Shown: positions 51,470 through 59,411, numbered from the stretch's first letter. The stretch is 64,000 nt of DNA from JAFLTL01 sp964389525 (GCA_964389525.1 CAYMEX010000006.1:1-64000), one strand, 5' to 3'. Made by a program: numbers and translations. The notes: a model not told the origin generated them from the letters alone.

Positions 51470-53368
51470 ATGAAAAATATATTCAAGAAACTCACTATAG
51501 CGGCTGTAGCTCTTGCATCGGCTGCAACATATACGGGCTGTCAGAGCGACCTGCTCGACACCACGCCCACATATATGTACTCCAGCGCAAACGTGTGGAA
51601 GAGCCCTATACTCGCACGCAGTGCGGTCAAGGGTGTCTACAACGCGCTCTACGCCCGTTTCACTCAGAACTACACCGGCAGCTCCATAGGCATACCCATG
51701 GACTGCTGGTCATCGGTGATGGATATCGACCGCAACTGGCGCGGTGGACTCTTCACTTGCACCGGTTCGCTTACCCCGTCCGACGGCAACCTTGCAAATC
51801 ATTTCAAGCTCTACTACACGATCGTCTATCGTGCCAACGACGCCATAATGCACATCGACGAGGTGCCCGACATGAGCGACGACGAGAAAGCGCGTCTGAA
51901 AGCCGAGTGCAAGTTCCTGCGCGCATGGGGTTATTTCTACCTCAATCTCTACTGGCGCGGTGTGCCGCTCTATCTGCAGACGGTCGCTCCCGAGGATGCC
52001 ACGCTGCCACGCTCGACTGAGGCCGAAGTGTGGGCGCAGATAATTCAGGATCTCACCGACGTGATCAATGAGCCCAACATCCCCGACCGCTACAACAAGG
52101 GCAACGCCAACTACGGTAACGCCACACGTGGCGCCGCTCTCGCCTATCGCGGACAGGTCTATCAGCATATCGGCGACAACGCCAAGGCTCTTGCCGACTT
52201 CGAGGCTATCGAGCGTTGCGGCTACTCGCTCTACAGTCCCAGCAACGGCGCTCCCGGCAACCGTGATTTCTTCGATCTTCTCCGTCCGGCCAACGAGCAG
52301 TGCGACGAGATGATCTTCTCGATACAGTGTGTGGAGACCTCAGGCATGGGCAACCCGCGCGGCATCAACTACGGCAACCGTGTCACCGGCGGATCGGCAT
52401 GGAACAACTATCTGCCCAACCCATCCTATGTCGAGACATTTGAGTGCGCCGACGGCAGCAAGTTCGACTGGGAGAAATATTGTCCGGGATGGCACCAGAT
52501 GGAGCCTGAGGCACGCAAGGTGTTCTTCCTCCGCGACGGTCTTGCCACCGGCAACTACGGCGTATGGGGTACGACAGCCACAACATGCTACGACCACAAG
52601 TACTACGACAATATGGAGGCATCGGGAGCCGATATGTCGAAATATCTCGACAACGGCAACGAGGCACGCATCAAGAGAGCCTACGACGACCGCGACCCGC
52701 GACTGAAGATGGCTATCATCACCCCCTACAGTGAGTACGACGGCAATCAGGCCGGAGTCGGCAACCACACGTGGGTGCTCCGCTGGCCATATATTCTCGA
52801 CGCAGGCGCTCCCTACGATATCCGCACCGACACCAACGCCTACTACTATTACCTCTGGCGCAAGTATGTGACCGAGAACGACGAATGCACCACACGATGG
52901 GTGTACTCGATGGATATTATCCTCTGCCGCTACGCCGAGATTCTTCTCCGCCGTGCAGAGTGTCTGAACGAGCTCGGACGCACAAACGAGGCTGTGAACT
53001 ATGTCAACATGGTGCGCAAGCGTGCCGGACATGTGCTTCTCAATGATCCGGCCTATCCTGCGACTAAAGTGCAGGGACAGGACGACATGCGCGAGCGCAT
53101 CCGCAACGAGTACTATGTCGAGCTCGGCGGCGAGGACTCGATGTATGCCAACGAGCTCCGCTGGGGCACATGGCAGGACCGCAAGTTCCGCGACAACTCA
53201 TCGGGCAAGACCAACGCGCCAATGAACACCAACGGCCTGATGCAGATGTGGGGCACCGTCACCTACTACAACATTTCGGTTGGCGACAAGATGAACGTAT
53301 GGCCTATTCCCGCCAAGGAGCGTGAGATGAATCCGTCGCTCACTCAGAACACCGGATGGAATGATTGA
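51470..53368 (+). CDS. SusD/RagB-family surface lipoprotein 2
   Basis: A 632-residue lipoprotein (YTGC, Cys24), larger than most SusD proteins (commonly 500-600 residues). N-terminal helices SAVKGVYNALYARFTQNYTG, the LKAECKFLRAWGYFYLNLYWRGVPL segment and the C-terminal LCRYAEILLRRAECLNELG, NEYYVELGGEDSMYANELRW and VWPIPAKEREMNPSLTQN motifs define the family. The extra length lies in the middle (roughly 290-440), rich in Tyr, Trp and Asn, perhaps forming the binding face. It is co-transcribed with SusC2. Confidence 0.95.
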   Translation: MKNIFKKLTIAAVALASAATYTGCQSDLLDTTPTYMYSSANVWKSPILARSAVKGVYNALYARFTQNYTGSSIGIPMDCWSSVMDIDRNWRGGLFTCTGSLTPSDGNLANHFKLYYTIVYRANDAIMHIDEVPDMSDDEKARLKAECKFLRAWGYFYLNLYWRGVPLYLQTVAPEDATLPRSTEAEVWAQIIQDLTDVINEPNIPDRYNKGNANYGNATRGAALAYRGQVYQHIGDNAKALADFEAIERCGYSLYSPSNGAPGNRDFFDLLRPANEQCDEMIFSIQCVETSGMGNPRGINYGNRVTGGSAWNNYLPNPSYVETFECADGSKFDWEKYCPGWHQMEPEARKVFFLRDGLATGNYGVWGTTATTCYDHKYYDNMEASGADMSKYLDNGNEARIKRAYDDRDPRLKMAIITPYSEYDGNQAGVGNHTWVLRWPYILDAGAPYDIRTDTNAYYYYLWRKYVTENDECTTRWVYSMDIILCRYAEILLRRAECLNELGRTNEAVNYVNMVRKRAGHVLLNDPAYPATKVQGQDDMRERIRNEYYVELGGEDSMYANELRWGTWQDRKFRDNSSGKTNAPMNTNGLMQMWGTVTYYNISVGDKMNVWPIPAKEREMNPSLTQNTGWND

Positions 53369-53371
53369 TGC

Positions 53372-53402
53372 TTTGATTCTCACTGAATAATTAGTATATT
53401 TG
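53372..53402 (+). promoter_or_regulatory. consensus Bacteroidetes promoter before the phosphoesterase
   Basis: TTTG (53372-53375), exactly 19 bases, then TATATTTG (53395-53402). This is a full match to the Bacteroides TTTG-N19-21-TAnnTTTG consensus, four bases after the SusD2 stop. The start of transcription is expected near 53409. Confidence 0.75.
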
Positions 53403-53409
53403 CTTGAAA

Positions 53410-53451
53410 GAGAGAGCGGCCGGGGTGGTTGATGTTTCCGGGCGCTCTCTC
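53410..53451 (+). promoter_or_regulatory. long 5' leader hairpin
   Basis: GAGAGAGCGGCCGG (53410-53423) pairs with CCGGGCGCTCTCTC (53438-53451), 13 of 14 positions, around a 14-base loop. It begins at the predicted transcription start, so it would cap the phosphoesterase mRNA or form the body of a small RNA. Without a T run it is a poor terminator for susD2. Confidence 0.55.
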
Positions 53452-53490
53452 AAAGCATTTGATCAATAATACCAACACTTGTTACAGAAA

Positions 53491-54561
53491 ATGAAAAAGA
53501 CTTTCATGGCACTGGCAGCGCTTGCCGTCTCGGTCTGCGGCTTTGCGCAGCATCGTGCCGACCAGCAGCATCTCGAAGATGAAAACTCGTTCTCGATGAT
53601 TGTACTCGGCGATCCGCAGGGCTATATCAAGTATGACCTCAACCAGCCGTTGTTCGATCTCTGCACGGCATGGATAGCCGACAACATCGACAACCTCAAC
53701 ATAAAAGCCGTGCTTTGCACAGGCGATCTTGTCGAGCAGAACGACAATATCACCATGAACCGCAACATGCTCAACCAGACGAGCCGCGAGATGTGGGAAG
53801 CCGGATCGCGCTGCTTCGAGCGTCTCGACAACAAGGTGCCATACTTCATCTCTGGAGGAAACCATGAGTACGGCTACCGTCGCTCTGAGAACGGCATGAC
53901 TCACTTTCCCGAGTATTTCCCGTTTGAGCGCAACCGCGCGTGGCGCGACATCATCGTGAGCGATTTCCCCAACCGTCAGGGTATCACCGATATCGAGAAC
54001 GCCGCTTTTGAGTTTGACGAACCCAACTGGGGCAAGATACTTGTGATCGTGACTGAGTTTGCTCCGCGCGACGAGGTGCTTGAGTGGGCTAAGGATCTAT
54101 GCGCGAGCGATAAATACAAAGATCACAAAGTCATCTACATGACGCACTCGCTCCTTCGCGAGCGTTCGGCCGAGTACACCGACAACGAGTCATATAAGAT
54201 CACACCCCGCAACTGGGGCAAGCAGGTGTGGGAGAAACTCATCTATCCGTCGGGTAACATCGTGTTCGCTCTTTGCGGCCACACAGGCCATCCCGGCGAC
54301 TATGAGGACTCGATCGCATATCGTGTCGACAAGAACGCTGCCGGCCGCGACGTGCATCAGATGATGTTCAACGTTCAGGTGCTTGGCGGAGGCTGGGAAG
54401 GCAACGGCGGCGACGGCTGGCTGCGCATTCTCGAGTTCATGCCCGACGGCAAGACGATCAAGGTGAAGACATATTCACCACTCTTCGGCATATCCGATCT
54501 GACAAAGCATCTCGCACACCGCACAGCCCCCTACGACCAATTCGACATGATCATCGAGTAA
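53491..54561 (+). CDS. secreted calcineurin-like metallophosphoesterase
   Basis: A 356-residue exported phosphoesterase (signal peptide MKKTFMALAALAVSVCGFAQ). The start at 53491 is chosen because it gives that signal. Metal-binding motifs appear in order: GDPQGY (D41, with Gln43 where His is usual), CTGDLVEQND (D79, N84), GGNHEYGYR (N124, H125), MTHS and CGHTGH. The Asp-x-Gln first motif suggests altered metal binding but is found in some secreted family members. It directly follows SusC2-SusD2 yet has its own consensus promoter. It may remove phosphate from the imported glycan or another phosphoester. Substrate is unknown. Confidence 0.85.
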   Translation: MKKTFMALAALAVSVCGFAQHRADQQHLEDENSFSMIVLGDPQGYIKYDLNQPLFDLCTAWIADNIDNLNIKAVLCTGDLVEQNDNITMNRNMLNQTSREMWEAGSRCFERLDNKVPYFISGGNHEYGYRRSENGMTHFPEYFPFERNRAWRDIIVSDFPNRQGITDIENAAFEFDEPNWGKILVIVTEFAPRDEVLEWAKDLCASDKYKDHKVIYMTHSLLRERSAEYTDNESYKITPRNWGKQVWEKLIYPSGNIVFALCGHTGHPGDYEDSIAYRVDKNAAGRDVHQMMFNVQVLGGGWEGNGGDGWLRILEFMPDGKTIKVKTYSPLFGISDLTKHLAHRTAPYDQFDMIIE

Positions 54562-54664
54562 TACAGTATATTGTAATATCATTATTAGCATTGTTGCTTT
54601 ATTTTATAAGTCATTTCATTGATAGCAGAAGGCTGTGTCATAAATGCCTTCTCACAGAGAGTAG

Positions 54665-54685
54665 GGACGCACGGTTCGTGCGTCC
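54665..54685. repeat. perfect REP-like palindrome
   Basis: GGACGCACG (54665-54673) and CGTGCGTCC (54677-54685) form a perfect 9-bp stem with a GTT loop, in the 411-base gap between the phosphoesterase and arsR. It is followed by TGCTTTATTT, so it may end the upstream gene. It looks like the unit of a dispersed palindromic repeat. Confidence 0.55.
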
Positions 54686-54724
54686 TGCTTTATTTCAGGT
54701 AGTTATATGGCAAATATCAACCTG

Positions 54725-54811
54725 TGTATTTCTAAAGCTACATTTATGTATAGCCTTTTTTGCTCTCTTGCGCATATTTGGCCTGAGATGGCTCGTGTTT
54801 TTAGAAATACA
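54725..54811. repeat. 12-bp inverted repeat in the arsR upstream gap
   Basis: TGTATTTCTAAA (54725-54736) and its exact complement TTTAGAAATACA (54800-54811) bracket 63 bases. It may be a remnant of a small mobile element or an extended hairpin. The rest of 54562-54934 is A/T-rich, and I see no gene in it. Confidence 0.5.
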
Positions 54812-54934
54812 GTTATGAAGCAGGCACCCCCCGTAATAAGTCAGACAGGAAATTTGCAGGCACTTTATATTGCAATCATGGCAGCACAAATCTGGTTTGA
54901 TCATTTTTCGCTGAATAATATGGCTATGTCAGAT

Positions 54935-54958
54935 ATTGTTTGTATTTTTACGAACAAT
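54935..54958. promoter_or_regulatory. ArsR operator upstream of arsR
   Basis: ATTGTTTGTA (54935-54944), four T, then TACGAACAAT (54949-54958): a 10-bp inverted repeat with one mismatch, 14 bases before the arsR start. ArsR/SmtB repressors bind such dyads, so autoregulation is likely. Confidence 0.7.
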
Positions 54959-54972
54959 AATCGGGATATAAT

Positions 54973-55302
54973 ATGGCAAAAATAGATATTACACCACAAC
55001 AAGAGCGCCTTGCGAGATTCGCGAAGGCGATGGGGCATCCCACACGCATTGCAATATTGCATTTTCTTGCTCAAAGAAGCGAATGTTTCTTTGGCGACAT
55101 ACACGAGGTACTTCCGATAGCGAAGGCCACTGTGTCGCAGCATCTCAGCGAACTGAAAGAAGCCGGTCTTATACAGGGTACCATCGAGCCGCCGAAAGTG
55201 AAATATTGTATCAATGCTGAGAACTGGAAACTTGCCAGGCAACTGTTTTCACAGATGTTTGATGACTGTTGCCCTTCAGGGAAGAATAGCTGCTGCTCAT
55301 AA
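54973..55302 (+). CDS. arsR: ArsR/SmtB-family transcriptional regulator
   Basis: A 109-residue winged-helix repressor with recognition helix region LPIAKATVSQHLSELKEAGLI and wing GTIEPPKVKYCIN. It heads the arsenic cassette. The classical ELCVCDL sensor motif is not kept: the equivalent reads SECFFGDIH, with one cysteine (C38). Instead the C-terminus carries two cysteine pairs, C99-C100 and C107-C108, a probable alternative arsenite site. A dyad operator lies just upstream, with a second half-site before the next gene. The role as arsenic sensor is inferred from the downstream arsC and permease genes. Confidence 0.88.
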   Translation: MAKIDITPQQERLARFAKAMGHPTRIAILHFLAQRSECFFGDIHEVLPIAKATVSQHLSELKEAGLIQGTIEPPKVKYCINAENWKLARQLFSQMFDDCCPSGKNSCCS

Positions 55303-55319
55303 GCACTATTTTTATCCCG

Positions 55320-55343
55320 ATTGTTCGTAATTCGACAAACTAT
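55320..55343. promoter_or_regulatory. second ArsR-like site before the thioredoxin gene
   Basis: ATTGTTCGTA (55320-55329) is the exact complement of the right half of the arsR operator and is followed by an imperfect TCGACAAACTAT. Its position between arsR and the thioredoxin-like gene suggests an internal regulated promoter. Confidence 0.5.
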
Positions 55344-55367
55344 AATTAGACTGAATACGTTAAAAAC

Positions 55368-55790
55368 ATGGATAAAAAAGAATCAAAGAAAGGGTTTTGG
55401 TCAACTCTTTTCGCACCTAAAAAGAAAAGCTGTTGCTGCAACAGCAACATAGTCGTGGAAGACAATGTGAGACCGGTGCAGTCGTGCGGCTGCTCGGGTA
55501 TGTCGGAAAAATCCGCTGAAACCTCTTGCTGTGCTACCGCTCCCGCTACAAAGGTCAGAGAGGTTCTTGTCCTCGGTCCCGGCTGTGCTAAGTGCAAAGA
55601 AGCATACAATGTCGTCGAGAGGGTAATCCGTGAGAATAATCTTGATGTCAGGCTTTCTAAAATCGAGGATATAGCCGAGATGATAAGCTACAACATTATG
55701 ACGACACCGGCGGTGGTCGTTGACGGTGCAGTAAGAATCAAAGGACACGTTCCGTCGGCCGACGAAGTGAAAAAGGCTCTCGGCATCTGA
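55368..55790 (+). CDS. thioredoxin-fold protein with cysteine-rich N-terminal tail
   Basis: A 140-residue cytoplasmic protein. Residues 64-140 form a small thioredoxin-like domain of the redox-active disulfide protein 2 type, with active site C73-A-K-C76, a cis-Pro segment MTTPAVVVDG and a closing KGHVPSADEVKKAL. Residues 20-56 hold seven further cysteines (CCC, CGC, CC), a likely metalloid-binding or redox tail. It is 20 bases before the permease gene. Such proteins are commonly linked with UPF0718 permeases and may pass reducing equivalents or arsenite to them. Function is inferred. Confidence 0.75.
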   Translation: MDKKESKKGFWSTLFAPKKKSCCCNSNIVVEDNVRPVQSCGCSGMSEKSAETSCCATAPATKVREVLVLGPGCAKCKEAYNVVERVIRENNLDVRLSKIEDIAEMISYNIMTTPAVVVDGAVRIKGHVPSADEVKKALGI

Positions 55791-55810
55791 TCTGAACAAC
55801 TGGAAAAATT

Positions 55811-57151
55811 ATGGAAACGAATAAGGAAATCAGGTTCCTTATATGGACTGTCGTAATATTTCTGACAGCATTCTTCTTGCCCGTCAACAGTGATACGTTG
55901 CTGACTGCCATACATTCCTCACTTGATCTCGTCAGGTGGTATGCGCGCGAGCATATAGTTCTCTGCCTTCTTCCGGCATTCTTCATCGCCGGTGCGATTG
56001 CTGTGTTGGTAAGTCAGGGAGCGGTGTTAAGATATTTCGGTGCAAATGCAAGGAAATGGGTGTCCTACACGGTAGCTTCCCTTTCGGGAGGTATACTTGC
56101 CGTGTGTTCATGTACTATTCTCCCGTTGTTCACTAGCATTTACAAACGTGGAGCGGGTCTTGGTCCGGCGATAGCGTTTCTATATTCAGGTCCCGCCATC
56201 AGCATACTCTCGATAATCCTGACTGCTCGTATTCTCGGGCTGGAAATGGGACTTGCCCGTATAATCGGTGCCGTCACGTTTGCTGTGGTAATTGGTCTTG
56301 TTATGTCGTTCATCTTCCGTAAGGAAGAACGGGAAAAGGAGGCTGCACAGATGAATATCGTGCCGCCGCCCGAGAAACGTCCGCTTTGGCAGACAGCAGT
56401 GTTCTTCTTTACTCTCGTGGCAATCCTCGTGTTTGCCAACTGGGGCGCACCTGCTGCAATTGACCGTGGCGTATGGGCTGCTATCTACGGGGCAAAATGG
56501 TGGATAACATCAGCCCTTGCAATAGGTCTGTGCGTGATGCTTGTGAAGATACTCCATCTGAAAGCCCGATGGATTATCCTCGGAGCTGTCGCCGTCGCGA
56601 TTTCAGCTTTTGTCGCTGATGTTTTCATTCCCGACGCAAAAATAGCTCCACTTGTTCCTATGATTGTTTCTGTCGCCGTGCTTGCCATCGTGCTGTTATG
56701 CGACAAAAACGATGACGAAAACCGAGAGTGGGTCTTGTCGTCGTGGGGCTTCGCCAAACTGATACTGCCGTTGCTTGCAGTAGGAGTAGTGACTGCGGGG
56801 TTCCTGCTCGGCTCAACGCACGACGGTATAGAGCTGCCCGGTGTCATACCTGACAGCTGGGTTGAATGGGCCGTCGGCGGCAATTCGTTACTGTCAAACT
56901 TCTTCGCAAGTTTCACCGGGGCGTTCATGTATTTCGCCACTCTCACCGAAGTGCCGATTATCCAGGGCTTGCTCGCTTCCGGCATGGGCAAAGGCCCGGC
57001 TCTTGCCCTGCTGCTTTCCGGGCCCTCGCTGTCGCTCCCGAATATGCTTGTCATACGCAGCGTGATGGGAACGAAAAAGACAGTGGTTTATGTCGCTTTG
57101 GTAATTGTCATGGCAACCGTTTCGGGCTGGATCTATGGTTGTTTCTTCTAA
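55811..57151 (+). CDS. UPF0718/ArsP-type permease
   Basis: A 446-residue inner-membrane protein of about ten hydrophobic segments in two similar halves. The first half contains the conserved LAVCSCTILPLFTSIYKRGAGLGPAIAFLYSGPAISI block with the CSC cysteines. The second half has FFASFTGAFMYFATLTEVPIIQGLL followed by a GPALALLLSGPSLSLPNML block. ArsP members export trivalent organoarsenicals; related permeases export arsenite. It is flanked by the thioredoxin-like gene and arsC, so it is the transport arm of the cassette. It is more likely ArsP-like than ArsB or Acr3, whose signatures are absent. Confidence 0.82.
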   Translation: METNKEIRFLIWTVVIFLTAFFLPVNSDTLLTAIHSSLDLVRWYAREHIVLCLLPAFFIAGAIAVLVSQGAVLRYFGANARKWVSYTVASLSGGILAVCSCTILPLFTSIYKRGAGLGPAIAFLYSGPAISILSIILTARILGLEMGLARIIGAVTFAVVIGLVMSFIFRKEEREKEAAQMNIVPPPEKRPLWQTAVFFFTLVAILVFANWGAPAAIDRGVWAAIYGAKWWITSALAIGLCVMLVKILHLKARWIILGAVAVAISAFVADVFIPDAKIAPLVPMIVSVAVLAIVLLCDKNDDENREWVLSSWGFAKLILPLLAVGVVTAGFLLGSTHDGIELPGVIPDSWVEWAVGGNSLLSNFFASFTGAFMYFATLTEVPIIQGLLASGMGKGPALALLLSGPSLSLPNMLVIRSVMGTKKTVVYVALVIVMATVSGWIYGCFF

Positions 57152-57163
57152 TTCACATACATC

Positions 57164-57580
57164 ATGAAAGTACTGATTCTTTGTACTGGTAATAGCTGTC
57201 GCAGCCAGATGGTGCATGGCTTTCTCCAATCATTTAGCACTGATGTTGATGTATTCTCCGCTGGTACGAAACCTGCGGAGAAGGTCAATCCGCTTGCAGT
57301 CAAAGTCATGCATGAGAAAGGCATCGATATCAGCGGGCACACGCCGCATAATGTTGAAGAATATATCAAAGACTCATGGGATTATGTCATAACTGTCTGC
57401 GGAGGAGCCAACAGGAGTTGTCCCACGTTTGTTGGCAATGTGAAACATCGTTTGCATATCGGCTTCGACGATCCCTCTGATGCTGTCGGTTCAGAGGAAT
57501 ACATATTAAGTGAGTTCCGCCGGGTGCGCGACGAGATAAAAGACAGATTTGAACAATTCTATAAAAACAACCTGAAATGA
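57164..57580 (+). CDS. arsC: arsenate reductase, low-molecular-weight phosphatase type
   Basis: A 138-residue enzyme that reduces arsenate to arsenite. The phosphatase P-loop reads LCTGNSCRSQM (CxxxxxR: C8 to R14). CGGANRSCPTF supplies the two further cysteines of the thioredoxin-coupled arsenate reductase relay, and FDDPSDAVGSEE contains the acid Asp. The cysteine relay favours arsenate reductase over a protein tyrosine phosphatase. It is last in the ars cassette (12-base gap), where a thioredoxin-like protein is also encoded. A convergent hairpin follows. Confidence 0.9.
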   Translation: MKVLILCTGNSCRSQMVHGFLQSFSTDVDVFSAGTKPAEKVNPLAVKVMHEKGIDISGHTPHNVEEYIKDSWDYVITVCGGANRSCPTFVGNVKHRLHIGFDDPSDAVGSEEYILSEFRRVRDEIKDRFEQFYKNNLK

Positions 57581-57639
57581 ATGCTCTATTCGATACACTA
57601 TATTTCAATCGGTTGACTAACGATCACATATTATAAATT

Positions 57640-57681
57640 TAAGCAGGTAGCATGATGTGATTCAGTCATGCCGCCTGCTTA
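57640..57681. terminator. convergent hairpin between arsC and the SQR-like gene
   Basis: TAAGCAGGTAGCATGA (57640-57655) pairs with TCATGCCGCCTGCTTA (57666-57681) at 14 of 16 positions, loop 10 bases. It lies between two converging genes. Confidence 0.75.
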
Positions 57682-57707
57682 ATGTATGTGTCTGATATGA
57701 GGATAGT

Positions 57708-59087
57708 TTACATTATTCCTTTGAGCATGCCGTAGAAATACACGAGTTTCAGTATGTATTTCTTCAGGATCCAGGCAGCCCACTGCTCCTTTGATGTGTC
57801 AAGCAACGTGAACGGGAACGATACGCATTCTTTCTTGTCGTAGTCAAACTCACACAACAGCACGTGGCCGTAGTCGGTTACGATCGGGCATGCGGCATAT
57901 CCGTTGTATTTCTCCTGAGGCTCTTTGCCTTCCATAAGCGAAATCAGGTTTTTGGCCGCAACAGGCACCTGCATGCGCACGGCCGCAGAGGTCTTGCTCG
58001 TGGGCACACCGGCGACATCGCCCAGCGATATTATTTCCGGGTAAGTCTTGTGTATCAGAGTCTCCTTGTCGACCATCACCCAGCTGTCGGCGGCTAATTT
58101 GCCTTCGGTCCAGCCCAGTCCCGAGTCGCGCACGAAGTCGGGAGCCGACATCGGGGGAGTGAAGTGAAGGAAATCATAATCTTCGGTAAACGGAGTCACG
58201 ATCGTTTCCTCGCCCTGCGTCTCTGTCTTTTCAAAATACACTTTCTTCGCCAGAGTGTCGATCCCTTTTACGCGGCAATGCAGATTCACCGGTATGTTGC
58301 GTTCCTCAAAGATCTCCTCAAGTCGCGGAGTGAAGTAAGGCACGTCATACAGAGCCTTTGAAGCGGTGAAATAGTCTATCTGCAGATTGTCGCGGTTGTT
58401 CTGCTTACGGCTCTGATGCTCGGTGAGCAGACATATCTTTTTGGGTGCGCCGCCGCATTTCAGTTTGGTGTAGGTGTCGGTGAACACGCCTCTGCCTCCC
58501 TTTTTGGCAAACTCCTGCATGGCGGTCCATGTATTCTGTGCGCCCTCCCAGTCATATATGCAGTGCGCGTTGCCTTCGCCAAGAGTTTCAAGCGATATGC
58601 CTTCAACCTTGTTCCAGTTGATCTGCAGACCCGGAGTCAGCACCAGGAAATCGTAGTTGATTTTCCCGTTGCCTGTTGTTGCGACCGATTTAGCCACAGG
58701 ATCCACAGCAGTCACCGTGTCTTTGATCCATTTCACACCGTCGGGCACACAGTCCTCCTGCTTTTTCCAGACCTCATCGGGCTGATATTCGCCGCAGGCA
58801 ATCAGGGTGAATCCCGGCTGATAATACTGGCGGTCGCTCGGGTCTATCAGGGTTATGTCGGGTTCGTCGAGCCAGCGCGTCAGGCGTGCGGCCATGCTCA
58901 GACCGGCGGCGCCACCTCCGATGATCACAATCTTGCCCTTGGCCTTGCTCGAATAGGCAAATGCCTCATTGACACCGATTGTGGAGATCACACCTGCCGA
59001 AATGAGGAGTTTCAGAAATGAGCGACGTCCCATCTCGTCATTGCGGGTTGCAAGAGACTCTAATTGCCTTAAAAGTTTATCTTTCAT
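57708..59087 (-). CDS. Tat-exported sulfide:quinone oxidoreductase-like flavoprotein
   Basis: A 459-residue FAD/NAD(P)-binding oxidoreductase. R21-R22 in MGRRSFLKLLISAGV is a twin-arginine signal; an alternative ATG at 59033 would remove the first 18 residues and keep it. FAD binding: KIVIIGGGAAGLSMAARL (about 52-69). Two cysteines match the sulfide:quinone reductase redox pair: C211 in KCGGAPKK and C400 in GYAACPIVTDYG. The SLGDVAG motif near 355 binds FAD, and a hydrophobic C-terminal helix (WAAWILKKYILKLVYFYGML) suggests membrane attachment. It would oxidise sulfide to polysulfide outside the inner membrane. Export by Tat is unusual for SQR, which normally has no signal peptide. Confidence 0.78.
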   Translation of the reverse strand: MKDKLLRQLESLATRNDEMGRRSFLKLLISAGVISTIGVNEAFAYSSKAKGKIVIIGGGAAGLSMAARLTRWLDEPDITLIDPSDRQYYQPGFTLIACGEYQPDEVWKKQEDCVPDGVKWIKDTVTAVDPVAKSVATTGNGKINYDFLVLTPGLQINWNKVEGISLETLGEGNAHCIYDWEGAQNTWTAMQEFAKKGGRGVFTDTYTKLKCGGAPKKICLLTEHQSRKQNNRDNLQIDYFTASKALYDVPYFTPRLEEIFEERNIPVNLHCRVKGIDTLAKKVYFEKTETQGEETIVTPFTEDYDFLHFTPPMSAPDFVRDSGLGWTEGKLAADSWVMVDKETLIHKTYPEIISLGDVAGVPTSKTSAAVRMQVPVAAKNLISLMEGKEPQEKYNGYAACPIVTDYGHVLLCEFDYDKKECVSFPFTLLDTSKEQWAAWILKKYILKLVYFYGMLKGIM

Positions 59088-59107
59088 GATATCTGTATAC
59101 AGTCGTT

Positions 59108-59301
59108 GAAGTGACTTAAACTTATTGCATTTTAAGATTTAAGATTGATTCGAGGTAATTTCGGTATCGCGGTGAGGGAGCAATGGGGCTCCATTGTGAT
59201 CGAAGAGAGGTTCCGAAATTGCCCGAAGCAGACTTGAAGCTTAAACTGAATGGTCCATTTCACTTCCTGGTTAACATTTTGTAATAAGTTTAAATCACTT
59301 C
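59108..59301. mobile_element. MITE-like element with 22-bp terminal inverted repeats
   Basis: The ends 59108-59129 and 59280-59301 are inverted repeats matching at 20 of 22 positions. Both are flanked outside by GTT, a possible 3-bp target duplication. Inside are nested imperfect inverted repeats: TTCGAGGTAATTTCGG against CCGAAATTGCCCGAA, and a CAATGG-GGCT-CCATTG core near the centre. It has no coding capacity. A structured regulatory leader of the divergent genes is the alternative. Confidence 0.55.
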
Positions 59302-59411
59302 GTTATCTTCTTGGCTTATTTTTCCCCAAAGATATGATAAAAATGTAACTCAACAGATATTAAGCGAATGTATTTTTCATCGCAGACAAAATGTTTTTCA
59401 CGCCGTTTGTG

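Noticed and set aside
54707..54985. A 92-codon frame upstream of arsR.
   Set aside because: It spans the inverted repeat and the arsR operator, overlaps the arsR start and has no family resemblance.
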